Shown here: piece by piece, positions 10,570-19,250 of the stretch
Layout of the letters: every line of letters starts with the position of its first letter
How positions within the stretch are numbered: the stretch's first letter is position 1
From: a virus
DNA: 22,491 nt
IMG/VR virus record: IMGVR_UViG_3300002835_001189
Coordinates: 1 to 22,491 of that record
Direction: 5' to 3' (one strand)
The notes under the pieces: generated by a model
The model's database searches: none
Told to the model about the DNA's origin: nothing
What the model saw: the letters and a program-made list of their open reading frames with translations, nothing else
Translations under genes and position numbers: made by a program

Positions 10570-11126
10570 ATCTTAATCAAACAATCACTCTTAATCCACC
10601 ACCATACACAGATACTAATACTAATAAAGTTATAACACCACCTCCTATTGTAATGGATGTTTTAGATGTGACATATAGTGATAATCCATTAAATAAAAAT
10701 GTTATCGCCAATATTAAAAATATACCAAGCGCTATCGGACTACTACATGGTGCAGACTATGATGCTGCCGGAGATTATTCTCAAGCATTTATTGAAAATA
10801 AACTACGTCAATATCTAGGTAATGATCCAGCTGCGACTTTACGTGCTTTATTTCCTAAAACTCTGGAAGAAAATCCAAATGGAGCTGGTACTATTTTAAC
10901 AGGTATGATTAGTGCTTTGGGAATTAAGAGTAGTAGCACATGTTCTTGTAGGAGACATGCTTTAGAGATGAATGAAAAGGGCAACGACTGGTGTGATCAG
11001 AACATCGATACTATTGTTTCTTGGCTCAAGGAAGAAAGCTCTAAGAGAGGTTTACCGTTCGTAGAAACAGTAGGTCGTATGATGGTCAACAGAGCCATTT
11101 CTAAGTCTAGAAAATTACAAGGCTAA
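10566..11126 (+). CDS. Conserved-looking protein with CxC-R-W-C motif, before TerL (186 aa)
   Basis: It has a Pro-rich N-terminus (LNPPPYTDTNTNKVITPPPI), then a middle region with EENPNGAGTILTGMISALGI. The C-terminal block TCSCRRHALEMNEKGNDWCD, then IVSWLKEESSKRGLPF and RMMVNRAI, may bind metal through three cysteines. I have seen similar CxCxxR...M...C...WL.EE..KRGLPF arrangements in phage and bacterial proteins but know no function. SD AAGGAG precedes the ATG. Its stop overlaps the TerL start (TAATG), so a link to packaging is plausible; it is an alternative candidate for a terminase partner. Confidence 0.8.
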   Translation: MNLNQTITLNPPPYTDTNTNKVITPPPIVMDVLDVTYSDNPLNKNVIANIKNIPSAIGLLHGADYDAAGDYSQAFIENKLRQYLGNDPAATLRALFPKTLEENPNGAGTILTGMISALGIKSSSTCSCRRHALEMNEKGNDWCDQNIDTIVSWLKEESSKRGLPFVETVGRMMVNRAISKSRKLQG

Positions 11127-13147
11127 TGACCAAAAACTTTGATTTCGATGATTCCTGGTTAGGTTTAGGTGATCTATCCAAACTTCAGATCGACAAGAAT
11201 CTCATGATTCATCGATCCAAGATTGACATAGAACAACCAGACTTACATCTAATTAAGATACTGAGAAATCCAGACTATATTGGATCTACATGTAAACTCT
11301 TATTTAATATAGAACTACATCCTATTCAAATTGCTATTATTCAAGAATTTTGGATACGAGCATTTCCTATGTATATAGCTAGTCGTGGTTGGGGAAAGTC
11401 TTTTCTATTAGCTTTGTACTGCGTATTAAGATGTTCTTTTTATCCTGGAACCAAGATAGTTGTTGTTGGAGCAGCATTTAGACAAAGTAAGATTATCTTT
11501 GAATATATGGAAACCATTTGGAGAAACAGCCCTATTTTACGCAGTATCTTTAATAGCAACGATGATGGACCTAGACGAGACGTAGATAGATGTACTATGA
11601 GACTGGGAGACAGTTGGACCATTGCTATTCCCATGGGTGACGGTAGCAAAATCAGAGGTCTTAGAGCACATATTATTATTGCTGACGAATTTGCATCTAT
11701 CAGTCCAGATATTTATGAAACGGTAGTATCTGGTTTCGCTGCTGTTTCAGCTAGCCCAATACAGAACGTAAAAGAAGAAGCTAAAAAAGATGCTATGAGA
11801 GCAGCAGGATTATGGAATGAAGAGCTAGAAGTTCTAAATAAAAAGATGGGTAACCAAGCTATTATTTCTGGTACAGCAGATTATGCTTTTAAACACTTTG
11901 CTAGCTATTGGAGAAGATACAAAGCTATTATTGAAAGTAAGGGAGATACTAATAAGTTAGAAGAATTATTTAAGGGTGAAGTACCAAGTAATTTTAATTG
12001 GAAAGATTATAGCATTATAAGAATACCTTATGAGTTAATTCCAAAAGGATTCATGGATGATAAACAAGTATCTCGCGCTAAAGCTACTATCCATAATGGA
12101 ATATACAATATGGAGTATGCAGCTTGCTTTGTTAGTGATAGTGAAGGATTTTTTAGAAGAAGTTTAATTGAAAGTTGTGTTGCTAATGATAATAAGCCAA
12201 TAGTTATAGGAAATAAAAAGATTGTTTTTGATGCAGTCACCAGAGGTAGTAACGAACATAAATATGTATACGGGATCGACCCAGCATCCGAACAAGATAA
12301 TTTTAGTATCGTAGTTTTAGAGTTACATAACGATCATAGTCGCATAGTATATTGTTGGACTACTAATCGTAGTAATTTTAAAGAACGTCAAAAAACAGGA
12401 TTAATTAAGGAACACGATTTCTACGGATTTTGTGCTAGAAAAATTCGAAATTTGATGAAAACTTTTCCTCCAGTAAAGATAGGTTTAGATGCTCAGGGTG
12501 GAGGTGTTTCTATTGAAGAAGCTCTACACGATCCTAGCAAGCTTGAAGACGGAGAATTAGTTATTTGGCCGATTATAGATCCAAACAAATCAAAAGATAC
12601 AGACGACCAATCTGGTTTACATATATTAGAATTGGTGCAATTTGCCAAAGCAGAATGGACAGCACAAGCTAATCATGGTTTAAGAAAAGACTTAGAAGAT
12701 AAAGTATTATTATTTCCAAGATTTGATAACTTAACATTAGGGTTAGCTTTAGATAAAGAAGGCAAAGACATTTTAGACACAGACCTCAATCCTATTTATG
12801 ATAGTGTTAGTGAATGTATTTTAGAAATAGAAGAACTAAAAAACGAATTGACAACAATAGTAATGACTCAAACTAGCACCGGAGCGAACGCTAGAGATCG
12901 ATGGGATACTCCCGAAGTAAAACTACAAAACGGCAAAAAAGGCAGACTAAGAAAAGATAGATATAGCTCCCTATTAATAGCAAATATGATAGCTCGTCAA
13001 GCTCAAAGAATACTACAGCCCATAACATACGATGTTGTTGGAGGTAATAGAAGAGAAATGGTCAAGAATGATGGAGCAATGTACAAAGGTCCAGAATGGT
13101 TTACTTCCGCTGCAAATGATGATATTTATAAGGGAGTATATAGATAA
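11126..13147 (+). CDS. terL: Terminase large subunit
   Basis: ATP-driven DNA-packaging motor and nuclease (673 aa). Walker A is SRGWGKS (S86-S92), preceded by the Q-motif-like HPIQIAIIQEFW. Walker B plus catalytic Glu is HIIIADEF (D187, E188). The RNase H-like nuclease half includes YGIDPASEQD (D385) and KIGLDAQGGG (D455). No intein or split is seen. It starts in overlap with the previous gene and ends 58 bp before portal. Confidence 0.93.
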   Translation: MTKNFDFDDSWLGLGDLSKLQIDKNLMIHRSKIDIEQPDLHLIKILRNPDYIGSTCKLLFNIELHPIQIAIIQEFWIRAFPMYIASRGWGKSFLLALYCVLRCSFYPGTKIVVVGAAFRQSKIIFEYMETIWRNSPILRSIFNSNDDGPRRDVDRCTMRLGDSWTIAIPMGDGSKIRGLRAHIIIADEFASISPDIYETVVSGFAAVSASPIQNVKEEAKKDAMRAAGLWNEELEVLNKKMGNQAIISGTADYAFKHFASYWRRYKAIIESKGDTNKLEELFKGEVPSNFNWKDYSIIRIPYELIPKGFMDDKQVSRAKATIHNGIYNMEYAACFVSDSEGFFRRSLIESCVANDNKPIVIGNKKIVFDAVTRGSNEHKYVYGIDPASEQDNFSIVVLELHNDHSRIVYCWTTNRSNFKERQKTGLIKEHDFYGFCARKIRNLMKTFPPVKIGLDAQGGGVSIEEALHDPSKLEDGELVIWPIIDPNKSKDTDDQSGLHILELVQFAKAEWTAQANHGLRKDLEDKVLLFPRFDNLTLGLALDKEGKDILDTDLNPIYDSVSECILEIEELKNELTTIVMTQTSTGANARDRWDTPEVKLQNGKKGRLRKDRYSSLLIANMIARQAQRILQPITYDVVGGNRREMVKNDGAMYKGPEWFTSAANDDIYKGVYR

Positions 13148-13162
13148 TTAGTGTATATCTTT

Positions 13163-13192
13163 TTGACAGTTCTATTATAATCCTATTACAAT
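13163..13192 (+). promoter_or_regulatory. sigma70-like promoter before the portal gene
   Basis: TTGACA (13163-13168), 18-bp spacer, TACAAT (13187-13192), ending 13 bp before the portal ATG. This would give a very short leader and agrees with the absence of a clear SD there. It is the only gap in the head operon large enough for a promoter. Confidence 0.55.
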
Positions 13193-13205
13193 ACCAATAT
13201 AAATT

Positions 13206-15407
13206 ATGGCTAAAAAATATCCGAAAAGTCAAGTTATCCAAGACGCCACAACAGGTAATCAGGAAGCATATATTGCTTGGGGTGAAGATTTATCTAGTAA
13301 ACAAGACGCTTTAAAGAAAGCTTCTGAGTCTTTAGACGAATATACCGGAATCCAAAAAGCAGAAGCCGCTGGTCGTAGATATAGTCTTGATTATTCTAAT
13401 TTGGACGGAATAACTGGTGGTCGTCCAGGATTAACTCGTACAGATTATGACTTTTTCAGACCAGACGAAGCAGTACCTAGGCGCAGTATTAAGTTGATTA
13501 TGCGCAGAGCTGAGGATATTTATCAAAGAGTTGGTCTAGTTAAAAATGTCATTGATCTTATGGGAGATTTCGGAGTACAAGGTATCAAAATTGTCCATCA
13601 GAATAAAAGAATAGAAAAATTTTATAGACAATGGTTTAAGAAAATATCTGGCAAAGATCGTAGTGAAAGATTTTTAAACAACATCTATAAAGTAGGTAAT
13701 GTTGTTATACATAAACAAACCGGAAAATTAAGTCTTAAAGTTACAGATAAATTATATAGAACAGTTGCTGCTCCCGACTTAGATATTACCGATCTAGACT
13801 CTATTGCTCTAGAAAAAAGAGAAATTCCTTGGAGATATACTTTTATTGATCCTGTATTTGTTGAAGTAGCAGCTGGATCTTTATCTTCTTTTGTAACGCA
13901 AAAAAGATATGAACTTGTATTACCAGCTTCTCTTCGTAAAACTATTAATAGTCCAAAGACAGACGCAGAAAAACAAATTATAGATAAGTTACCTCCACAG
14001 ATTGTACAAGCAGCAAAACAGAAAACAGCATACCCACTAGATCCAGATAAAATTATTGTATACCACTATAAAAAAGACGATTGGCAGACATGGGCTTTTC
14101 CTATGATGTATGCCATTATGGACGATATTACAGTTATAGAAAAACTTAAATTAGCTGATATGGCAGCTCTTGATGGGGCTATCTCAAATATTCGTATTTT
14201 TAAACTTGGTAGTCTCGAACACAAAATAGCTCCAACCAAAGCAGCAACCGCTAAATTGGCTCAGATACTAGGAAATAACGTCGGTGGCGGAACAATGGAT
14301 TTGGTTTGGGGTCCAGATATTGAGCTTCTAGAGTCTAAAACTAATGTGCATCAATTTCTTGGAGAAGGTAAATATATTCCTCATTTAAATTCAGTATATG
14401 CCGGTTTAGGTATTCCTCCAACCTTAACTGGTACGTTTGGAGCTGCTGGAACAACCAATAACTTTATTTCTTTAAAGACACTCACCCAAAGACTTCAATA
14501 TGGTAGAGATATATTAGTAAATTTTTGGGAGAAAGAAATAGAACTAGTACAAAAAGCTATGGGATTTAGATATCCAGCAAAAATAGAATTTGATAGAATG
14601 GATCTAAGTAATGAAGATTCAGAAAAAGCTCTTTTAATTCAATTAGCTGATAGAAATCTTATTAGTGACGAGCTATTGCAAACTAGATTTGGCTTCGATC
14701 CAGACATGGAAAAGAGTAGACTCAATAGGGAGTCTAGAGATAGAAAAGGTGATCGTATGGTCAAAAAGGCTGGACCATGGTATGATCCAGAATTTGAAAA
14801 TTCTCTTAAAAAGATTTCTTTGCAGTTAGGAGCAGCAACTCCAAGTCAAGTTGGTCTGCAACTCGAAAAGAAAAAACCTGGAGAAAAAACTGTCCTCGAA
14901 ATGAAGATGCCCGTAGTTCCTCCTTCAACGAAGTTGGCAAACGATCCGTCTTCGGATTCGTTGCCCAAAGAACCTGGAGAAGGCAGACCCAAACTATCTA
15001 AAGACACCGAGAAAAGAGCAGATAGAAAATTTTCACCCAGAACTGGCGCAAAACTTTTAATCTGGGCAACCAACGCCCAAGAAAAAATTAGCGAGATAGT
15101 TAACCCCATGGTTTTGGAATTCTATACTAAAAAAAATCTCAGAACATTATCTAGTGCAGAAGCAGAAGAATTAGAATCCCTTAAAACTAATATACTGCTC
15201 AACATGTCCCCATACTCTAAGATAGATCAAGACAATGTTTTATTAGCATGTAGTTCTAATGAATCATTAACAGATATTGTTGTCAACTTTCGTAATTGGA
15301 TTAGAGCATTACAATCAGATTTAAGCAGAGAATTATCTATGGACGAATATAAACAAGCTAAAGCTTCTTATTATTCTATGGTGTATGGTAATTTGGATCC
15401 AACCTAA
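13206..15407 (+). CDS. Portal protein
   Basis: 733-aa head-vertex protein through which DNA is packaged. Support: location between TerL and protease/MCP; the portal-like sequence IMRRAEDIYQRVGLVKNVID near the start; a central stem region; and YAGLGIPPTLTGTFG followed by NNFISLKTLTQRL, resembling the 'GIPP.LLTG' plus helix seen in portals. A long Lys/Pro-rich tail (KKPGEKTVLEMKMPVVPPST) precedes a final helical region. No SD lies before the ATG. The protein is longer than the usual 450-600 aa because of the C-terminal extension. Confidence 0.88.
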   Translation: MAKKYPKSQVIQDATTGNQEAYIAWGEDLSSKQDALKKASESLDEYTGIQKAEAAGRRYSLDYSNLDGITGGRPGLTRTDYDFFRPDEAVPRRSIKLIMRRAEDIYQRVGLVKNVIDLMGDFGVQGIKIVHQNKRIEKFYRQWFKKISGKDRSERFLNNIYKVGNVVIHKQTGKLSLKVTDKLYRTVAAPDLDITDLDSIALEKREIPWRYTFIDPVFVEVAAGSLSSFVTQKRYELVLPASLRKTINSPKTDAEKQIIDKLPPQIVQAAKQKTAYPLDPDKIIVYHYKKDDWQTWAFPMMYAIMDDITVIEKLKLADMAALDGAISNIRIFKLGSLEHKIAPTKAATAKLAQILGNNVGGGTMDLVWGPDIELLESKTNVHQFLGEGKYIPHLNSVYAGLGIPPTLTGTFGAAGTTNNFISLKTLTQRLQYGRDILVNFWEKEIELVQKAMGFRYPAKIEFDRMDLSNEDSEKALLIQLADRNLISDELLQTRFGFDPDMEKSRLNRESRDRKGDRMVKKAGPWYDPEFENSLKKISLQLGAATPSQVGLQLEKKKPGEKTVLEMKMPVVPPSTKLANDPSSDSLPKEPGEGRPKLSKDTEKRADRKFSPRTGAKLLIWATNAQEKISEIVNPMVLEFYTKKNLRTLSSAEAEELESLKTNILLNMSPYSKIDQDNVLLACSSNESLTDIVVNFRNWIRALQSDLSRELSMDEYKQAKASYYSMVYGNLDPT

Positions 15408-15418
15408 GAGGTCAAACT

Positions 15419-16936
15419 ATGCATATTTTTGAACAAGAAAAAATCGACGGCTTGGCAGACCTAATGAGCACATCTGCATCAATTTCTTATGCTTGCGTTG
15501 CAGAACCTTGTTCGTTAACCTACAAAAAGCCACCTAAAATAAAAAGTATCGCATCTTATAGCGATGAAGATCTATATTATGTACAGTCTATTTTAGTAAC
15601 ATCTTCTTGGAATAAGAATGATGATATTTTTGATAAAACAGAGGTTTGGAAAGCTAAACACACTCCAGAACACAAGCCAACAAACCTAGAGCATAATGAA
15701 GATATTATTATAGGTCATATTATTTCTAATTGGCCCATTACAGAAGATGGCGATTTAATTGATGAAAATACTCCTATACAAGATCTTCCTAATAAATTTC
15801 ATATATTAACAGGCTCGGTTATTTATAGAGGATTTAGTAATCCAGAGTTAAAAGAAAGATCAGAAAATCTTATTTCACAAATTCAGGCTGGTACTAAGTA
15901 TGTTAGTATGGAATGCTTTTTTAAGGGTTTTGACTATGGTGTTTTAAATACTCAAACTAATGAATATAAAGTATTAGCTAGGAATGAAGAAACAGCATAT
16001 TTAACAAAATTTCTTAGATCATATGGCGGAATGGGACAACACCAAGACTATAAAATTGGTAGAGTCTTACGTAACATTACATTTACTGGGAAGGGTTTTG
16101 TTGACCGTCCAGCAAATATCGATAGTATTATTTTTATTAAAAACTTATTTCCTGAGACAAATAAAGATAATATTGAAGAAAAAAATTCAGAAATGGTTCA
16201 ATCGGGTGTATTTATTTCACAGTCCAATATTAATTCGGAGAAACTAATTATGAGTTCAGATAATCAAGAAACAGAAATGCAAAAAACAGAAGTTGAAAAT
16301 GTCAATGTTGAGTTTACGGCTTTATCTTCTGAAGTTGCAGAGCTAAAACTTGTCAAAGAAAAACTCGAAGCAGATCTATCTGATCTCGCTCAGACCAAAG
16401 AATCTGAAATTACTGCTTTAAAAGAAGAAGCAGCTAACAAGACAAAAGAGATGGAAGAAGAAAAGAAGCAAATGGAAGAAGAAAAGAAGAAAATGAAAGC
16501 AGAACTAGATGCTGCTCTCGAAGCCATCGCTGGCTACAAAACGAAAGAAGCAGAGATGGAAAAGAAAGCTAAGACTATGAAAAGAAAAGCTTCTTTAATC
16601 GAGCAGGGAGTAGATGCTGAAATTGCTGCTAATATCATAGAGAAATTTGATTCTATGGAAGATGAAGCTTTTGAAGCTATGACAGTCATTTTTGCTGGCA
16701 AGATGCCTCCTTGGCTAGATAAAAGCAAAAAAGATGAAACCAAAGAAGACGAAAAAGACATGAAGGCAAAGAAGAAGGCTTCAGAAGAAAATTCAGATCC
16801 AGCTGTTCTAGAAACCGTTGAGATCGCAGAAGAAGTTAATCTTGGTGTTGGTAGTGCAATTGAATCTGAAGTAGACTCAACTAGAGCGGCTCTTGTTGAT
16901 TTCGTTCGCAGCAAAATCGGTAAAAAGGTCAAATAA
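15419..16936 (+). CDS. Prohead protease fused to scaffold (505 aa)
   Basis: Residues ~40-240 look like a phage prohead maturation protease: NKNDDIFDKTEVW, LEHNEDIIIGHII, FHILTGSVIYRGF, KYVSMECFFKGFDYGVLN and FTGKGFVDRPANIDS. The last resembles the 'VdrPAn' signature near the end of such proteases. Catalytic residues cannot be fixed by eye. Residues ~285-420 are a highly charged coiled coil (KKQMEEEKKKMKAELDAALE) typical of scaffolding or core proteins; the end is basic. SD GAGG precedes the ATG. It lies between portal and capsid genes. A nested in-frame start is listed at 16250. Confidence 0.82.
   Translation: MHIFEQEKIDGLADLMSTSASISYACVAEPCSLTYKKPPKIKSIASYSDEDLYYVQSILVTSSWNKNDDIFDKTEVWKAKHTPEHKPTNLEHNEDIIIGHIISNWPITEDGDLIDENTPIQDLPNKFHILTGSVIYRGFSNPELKERSENLISQIQAGTKYVSMECFFKGFDYGVLNTQTNEYKVLARNEETAYLTKFLRSYGGMGQHQDYKIGRVLRNITFTGKGFVDRPANIDSIIFIKNLFPETNKDNIEEKNSEMVQSGVFISQSNINSEKLIMSSDNQETEMQKTEVENVNVEFTALSSEVAELKLVKEKLEADLSDLAQTKESEITALKEEAANKTKEMEEEKKQMEEEKKKMKAELDAALEAIAGYKTKEAEMEKKAKTMKRKASLIEQGVDAEIAANIIEKFDSMEDEAFEAMTVIFAGKMPPWLDKSKKDETKEDEKDMKAKKKASEENSDPAVLETVEIAEEVNLGVGSAIESEVDSTRAALVDFVRSKIGKKVK
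16250..16936 (+). CDS. Probable separate scaffold protein from an internal in-frame start (228 aa)
   Basis: Within the protease-scaffold gene, an ATG at 16250 (residue 278 of the long form) is preceded by GGAG at 16237-16240, with nine bases between. It is placed exactly at the boundary between the protease-like part and the coiled coil. The product would be the scaffold alone, as with lambda C/Nu3. The frame is unchanged. This is inferred from SD, position and precedent. Confidence 0.5.
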   Translation: MSSDNQETEMQKTEVENVNVEFTALSSEVAELKLVKEKLEADLSDLAQTKESEITALKEEAANKTKEMEEEKKQMEEEKKKMKAELDAALEAIAGYKTKEAEMEKKAKTMKRKASLIEQGVDAEIAANIIEKFDSMEDEAFEAMTVIFAGKMPPWLDKSKKDETKEDEKDMKAKKKASEENSDPAVLETVEIAEEVNLGVGSAIESEVDSTRAALVDFVRSKIGKKVK

Positions 16937-16963
16937 CTAACTAATTATAGGGAGAGAACTAAC

Positions 16964-17410
16964 ATGGCTCTAAAACCAGATCGTATCGAATTACTAACTG
17001 ATGTATCATTTTTCATGAACTCCACAGCCGAGCGCGGTGGTGTTGCCTGTGTTACCACAGGAGGTTCTGGTATCTCTATGGACGATGCCAATGCTGTTGT
17101 CGCATATGCCGCAACTGTTTCTGGCTCAAAGCCCGTAGGCGTTTTACTTAACGATGTTGTAAATATTGATCTAACAAGACAGCACATCAACTGGCACAAA
17201 GACGAAGTGCAACTTGGTGGTAAGGTAACATTGCTCCGTAATGGACAGGTTACAACCAACAAGGTCACAGGTAGTCCAGCTGCTGGTGTTGATGCTTATG
17301 TTGGTGTAAGCGGCTTAATTGGTACAAGCTCAACAAACTCTGTTAAGATTGGCCAGTTCTTAAGTGCTGTAGACGCCGACGGTTACGCAAAAGTATCAGT
17401 TAATCTATAA
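16964..17410 (+). CDS. Probable capsid decoration/structural protein (148 aa)
   Basis: MALKPDRIELLTDVSFFMNS, then AERGGVACVTTGGSGISMDD, LLNDVVNIDLTRQHINWHKD and EVQLGGKVTLLRNGQVTTNK; the rest is a beta-rich domain. I recall very similar proteins directly before the major capsid gene in cyanophage- and pelagiphage-like genomes, annotated as virion structural proteins. Strong SD (AGGGAGAG) and high-expression-type codon use fit a protein made in many copies. Confidence 0.78.
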   Translation: MALKPDRIELLTDVSFFMNSTAERGGVACVTTGGSGISMDDANAVVAYAATVSGSKPVGVLLNDVVNIDLTRQHINWHKDEVQLGGKVTLLRNGQVTTNKVTGSPAAGVDAYVGVSGLIGTSSTNSVKIGQFLSAVDADGYAKVSVNL

Positions 17411-17434
17411 TTTTTAATCATAGGGAGAAAATAT

Positions 17435-18445
17435 ATGTCAGCTAAAACCGAAAGATTCCAACCAACACCAGAATTAACAGATCTTTTGATGCGTTCTGGT
17501 TCAGCTAACAGAGAGGTGGCTCTAGCCGCTAATGCAGAAATTGCAAAAGCTCTAGAACTACCTCTACGTCAAGGTGTGCTAAACGGCGACGTTCTAGATG
17601 GTATTTTCGAGCCAATTCAACTTGCTCAAAGTGCTACTCCTGAGTTTCCTTTAGACTTCCTTGCTCCTGGCACAGAGAAGGATTTTGTGGCCTACACAAT
17701 TCCTAATCATGGTTATGTTCCAGAACGTCATGTTGAAGGCGATTACGTCATGGTTCCAACCTATGACGTTGGTTCTTCAATCGATTATCTTCTAAAGTAT
17801 GCTCGCGATGCTCGTTGGGACGTTGTGGGTCGTGCCATGGAAGTTCTCGAAGCTTCTTTCGTTAAGAAGATGAATGACGACGGCTGGCACACCATTCTTG
17901 CTGCTGGTGTTGATCGTAATATCGTTGTTTACGATAGTGATGCCAATGCAAGTCAGTTCACAAAGCGTCTCGTTAGTCTCATGAAGACCGTTATGCGTCG
18001 TAACGGTGGTGGTAACTCAGCCAGCAACAATCGTGGCTTACTAACAGATCTATACGTTTCTCCAGAAGCAATGGAAGACATTCGCAACTGGGGCATCGAT
18101 CAGGTAGACGAAGTAACACGTCGTGAAATTTACACAGCTGCTGATGGTACTCTTAACCGTGTATTCGGCGTAAATCTTCATGATCTCGATGAACTAGGTG
18201 TTGGTCAAGAATACCAGCTATTCTATACCGATACTTTATCAGCTTCTCTTCCAAGTGGTGACACAGAAGTAGTAGTTGGTCTAGATCTAAGAAAGAGAGA
18301 TAGCTTTATTATGCCAGTTCGTCAAGAAGTTCAGATCTTCGAAGATGATACTCTTCATCGTCAGAAGAGAGCTGGTTTCTATGGATGGGCTGAACTCGGC
18401 TTTGCTGTTCTAGATAACCGCAGAGTTCTAGTTGGTTCTCTCTAA
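17435..18445 (+). CDS. Major capsid protein, HK97 fold
   Basis: 336 aa. It has a charged N-terminal arm, then a conserved-looking core DFLAPGTEKDFVAYTIPNHG (E-loop/spine region) and VVGRAMEVLEASFVKKMNDD (spine helix). LLTDLYVSPEAMEDIRNWG and a C-terminal hydrophobic FYGWAELGFAVLDNRRVLVG are typical of A-domain elements of HK97-type capsid proteins. The gene follows protease/scaffold and decoration genes, has strong SD (AGGGAG) and GC-richer, regular codons, and is followed by the strongest terminator in the window. Confidence 0.9.
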   Translation: MSAKTERFQPTPELTDLLMRSGSANREVALAANAEIAKALELPLRQGVLNGDVLDGIFEPIQLAQSATPEFPLDFLAPGTEKDFVAYTIPNHGYVPERHVEGDYVMVPTYDVGSSIDYLLKYARDARWDVVGRAMEVLEASFVKKMNDDGWHTILAAGVDRNIVVYDSDANASQFTKRLVSLMKTVMRRNGGGNSASNNRGLLTDLYVSPEAMEDIRNWGIDQVDEVTRREIYTAADGTLNRVFGVNLHDLDELGVGQEYQLFYTDTLSASLPSGDTEVVVGLDLRKRDSFIMPVRQEVQIFEDDTLHRQKRAGFYGWAELGFAVLDNRRVLVGSL

Positions 18446-18484
18446 TCATTTAGATCTTTAGATCGATATAATTAAAAGAAGATC

Positions 18485-18515
18485 GGCCAGTAGCAATACT
18501 GGCCTTTCTTTTTTT
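18485..18515 (+). terminator. Intrinsic terminator after the major capsid gene
   Basis: A perfect 8-bp stem GGCCAGTA/TACTGGCC with a GCAA (GNRA) tetraloop is followed by TTTCTTTTTTT. It lies 40 bp downstream of the capsid stop codon. Confidence 0.95.
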
Positions 18516-18543
18516 ATATACAATAAGATACCTCATTAAGGGT

Positions 18544-18560
18544 GTATATTCTGATATACT
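18544..18560 (+). promoter_or_regulatory. Possible extended -10 promoter with a dyad, before gene 18588-18995
   Basis: TGATATACT forms an extended -10 (TG at 18552, TATACT 18555-18560) within the perfect dyad GTATAT-tctg-ATATAC. There is no good -35 box. It lies between the terminator and the next gene, where a fresh promoter is expected. Confidence 0.4.
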
Positions 18561-18587
18561 AACAACATACCACAATAGGCTTTAATT

Positions 18588-18995
18588 ATGGCAGCTAGTA
18601 AGTATGACTTTGTTATAGAGCAAGGGTCATCTTTTAAACTATCGTTAGTCTACAAAGATGCTAATGGAGATCCAATAAATCTAACAAACTGGTGCGCTAG
18701 ACTAGTTTGGAAAACCAATCTTGCAACCACACAAATATTTTCCACAGAAAACTTGGATTATAGTGTTTATAAATTCACTATAGAACCTCTTTTAGGAAAA
18801 ATCACATTACTTATTCCAGCAAATACAACGAATAGCCTCACTTTTAATACTGCAAAATATGACCTAGAACTACAAAGCGATGATGATTTATATGTTGGTG
18901 GAGGCAAATCTATTATTAGACTTTTATATGGGAAAACATCAATAATAAAAAGATTTAGTGAAACATCTGACATGTTGGAGTGCAATATTATATAA
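18588..18995 (+). CDS. Probable structural protein, Ig-like/baseplate-type (135 aa)
   Basis: ASKYDFVIEQGSSFKLSLVY, then KDANGDPINLTNWCARLVWK. The pattern 'I-Q-G-x-F-x-L-x-L-x-W-K-D-x-x-G-x-P-x-D-L-T-x-(Y/W)-x-A-R' is common in small phage tail/baseplate-associated proteins with BppU-like or Ig-like beta folds. The remainder is beta-rich (ITLLIPANTTNSLTF, KYDLELQSDDDLY). Its exact role is unknown; the position before fibres supports a tail location. A poor SD (agg) precedes the ATG. Confidence 0.72.
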   Translation: MAASKYDFVIEQGSSFKLSLVYKDANGDPINLTNWCARLVWKTNLATTQIFSTENLDYSVYKFTIEPLLGKITLLIPANTTNSLTFNTAKYDLELQSDDDLYVGGGKSIIRLLYGKTSIIKRFSETSDMLECNII

Positions 18996-19216
18996 TGACA
19001 AGTTTAGATATAATAGAAAATATTACATATTTAGAAATCGAATCAACTGTTGGAACAGAGACTAATAATATAGAAATCACATCATCTAATTTTGGATCTG
19101 TTGATATTACTTCAGGTTATGCTAGTATGATTGTTTATGCCAGTGATGTTGTTGGACTAGATAATTATCTATCTAATTTTATAGATCAATATGAAATAGA
19201 TTGTGGGTCACCCTAA
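18995..19216 (+). CDS. Small hypothetical structural-region protein (73 aa)
   Basis: MTSLDIIENITYLEIESTVG, TETNNIEITSSNFGSVDITS, then YASMIVYASDVVGLDNYLSN. Acidic and mostly beta; function not recognised. The ATG at 18995 overlaps the previous stop (TAATG), implying coupled translation; a GTG at 18980 in the same frame would add five residues. It sits between the Ig-like protein and the first fibre gene. Confidence 0.7.
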   Translation: MTSLDIIENITYLEIESTVGTETNNIEITSSNFGSVDITSGYASMIVYASDVVGLDNYLSNFIDQYEIDCGSP

Positions 19217-19250
19217 TTCTTAATGCTTTTAAATTTTAACGGAGAAGACT

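Noticed and set aside
16534-16932. Minus-strand frames inside the scaffold, capsid and fibre genes
   Set aside because: Ser/Leu-rich mirror products of Lys/Glu- or Gly/Thr-rich coding strands; no start signals.
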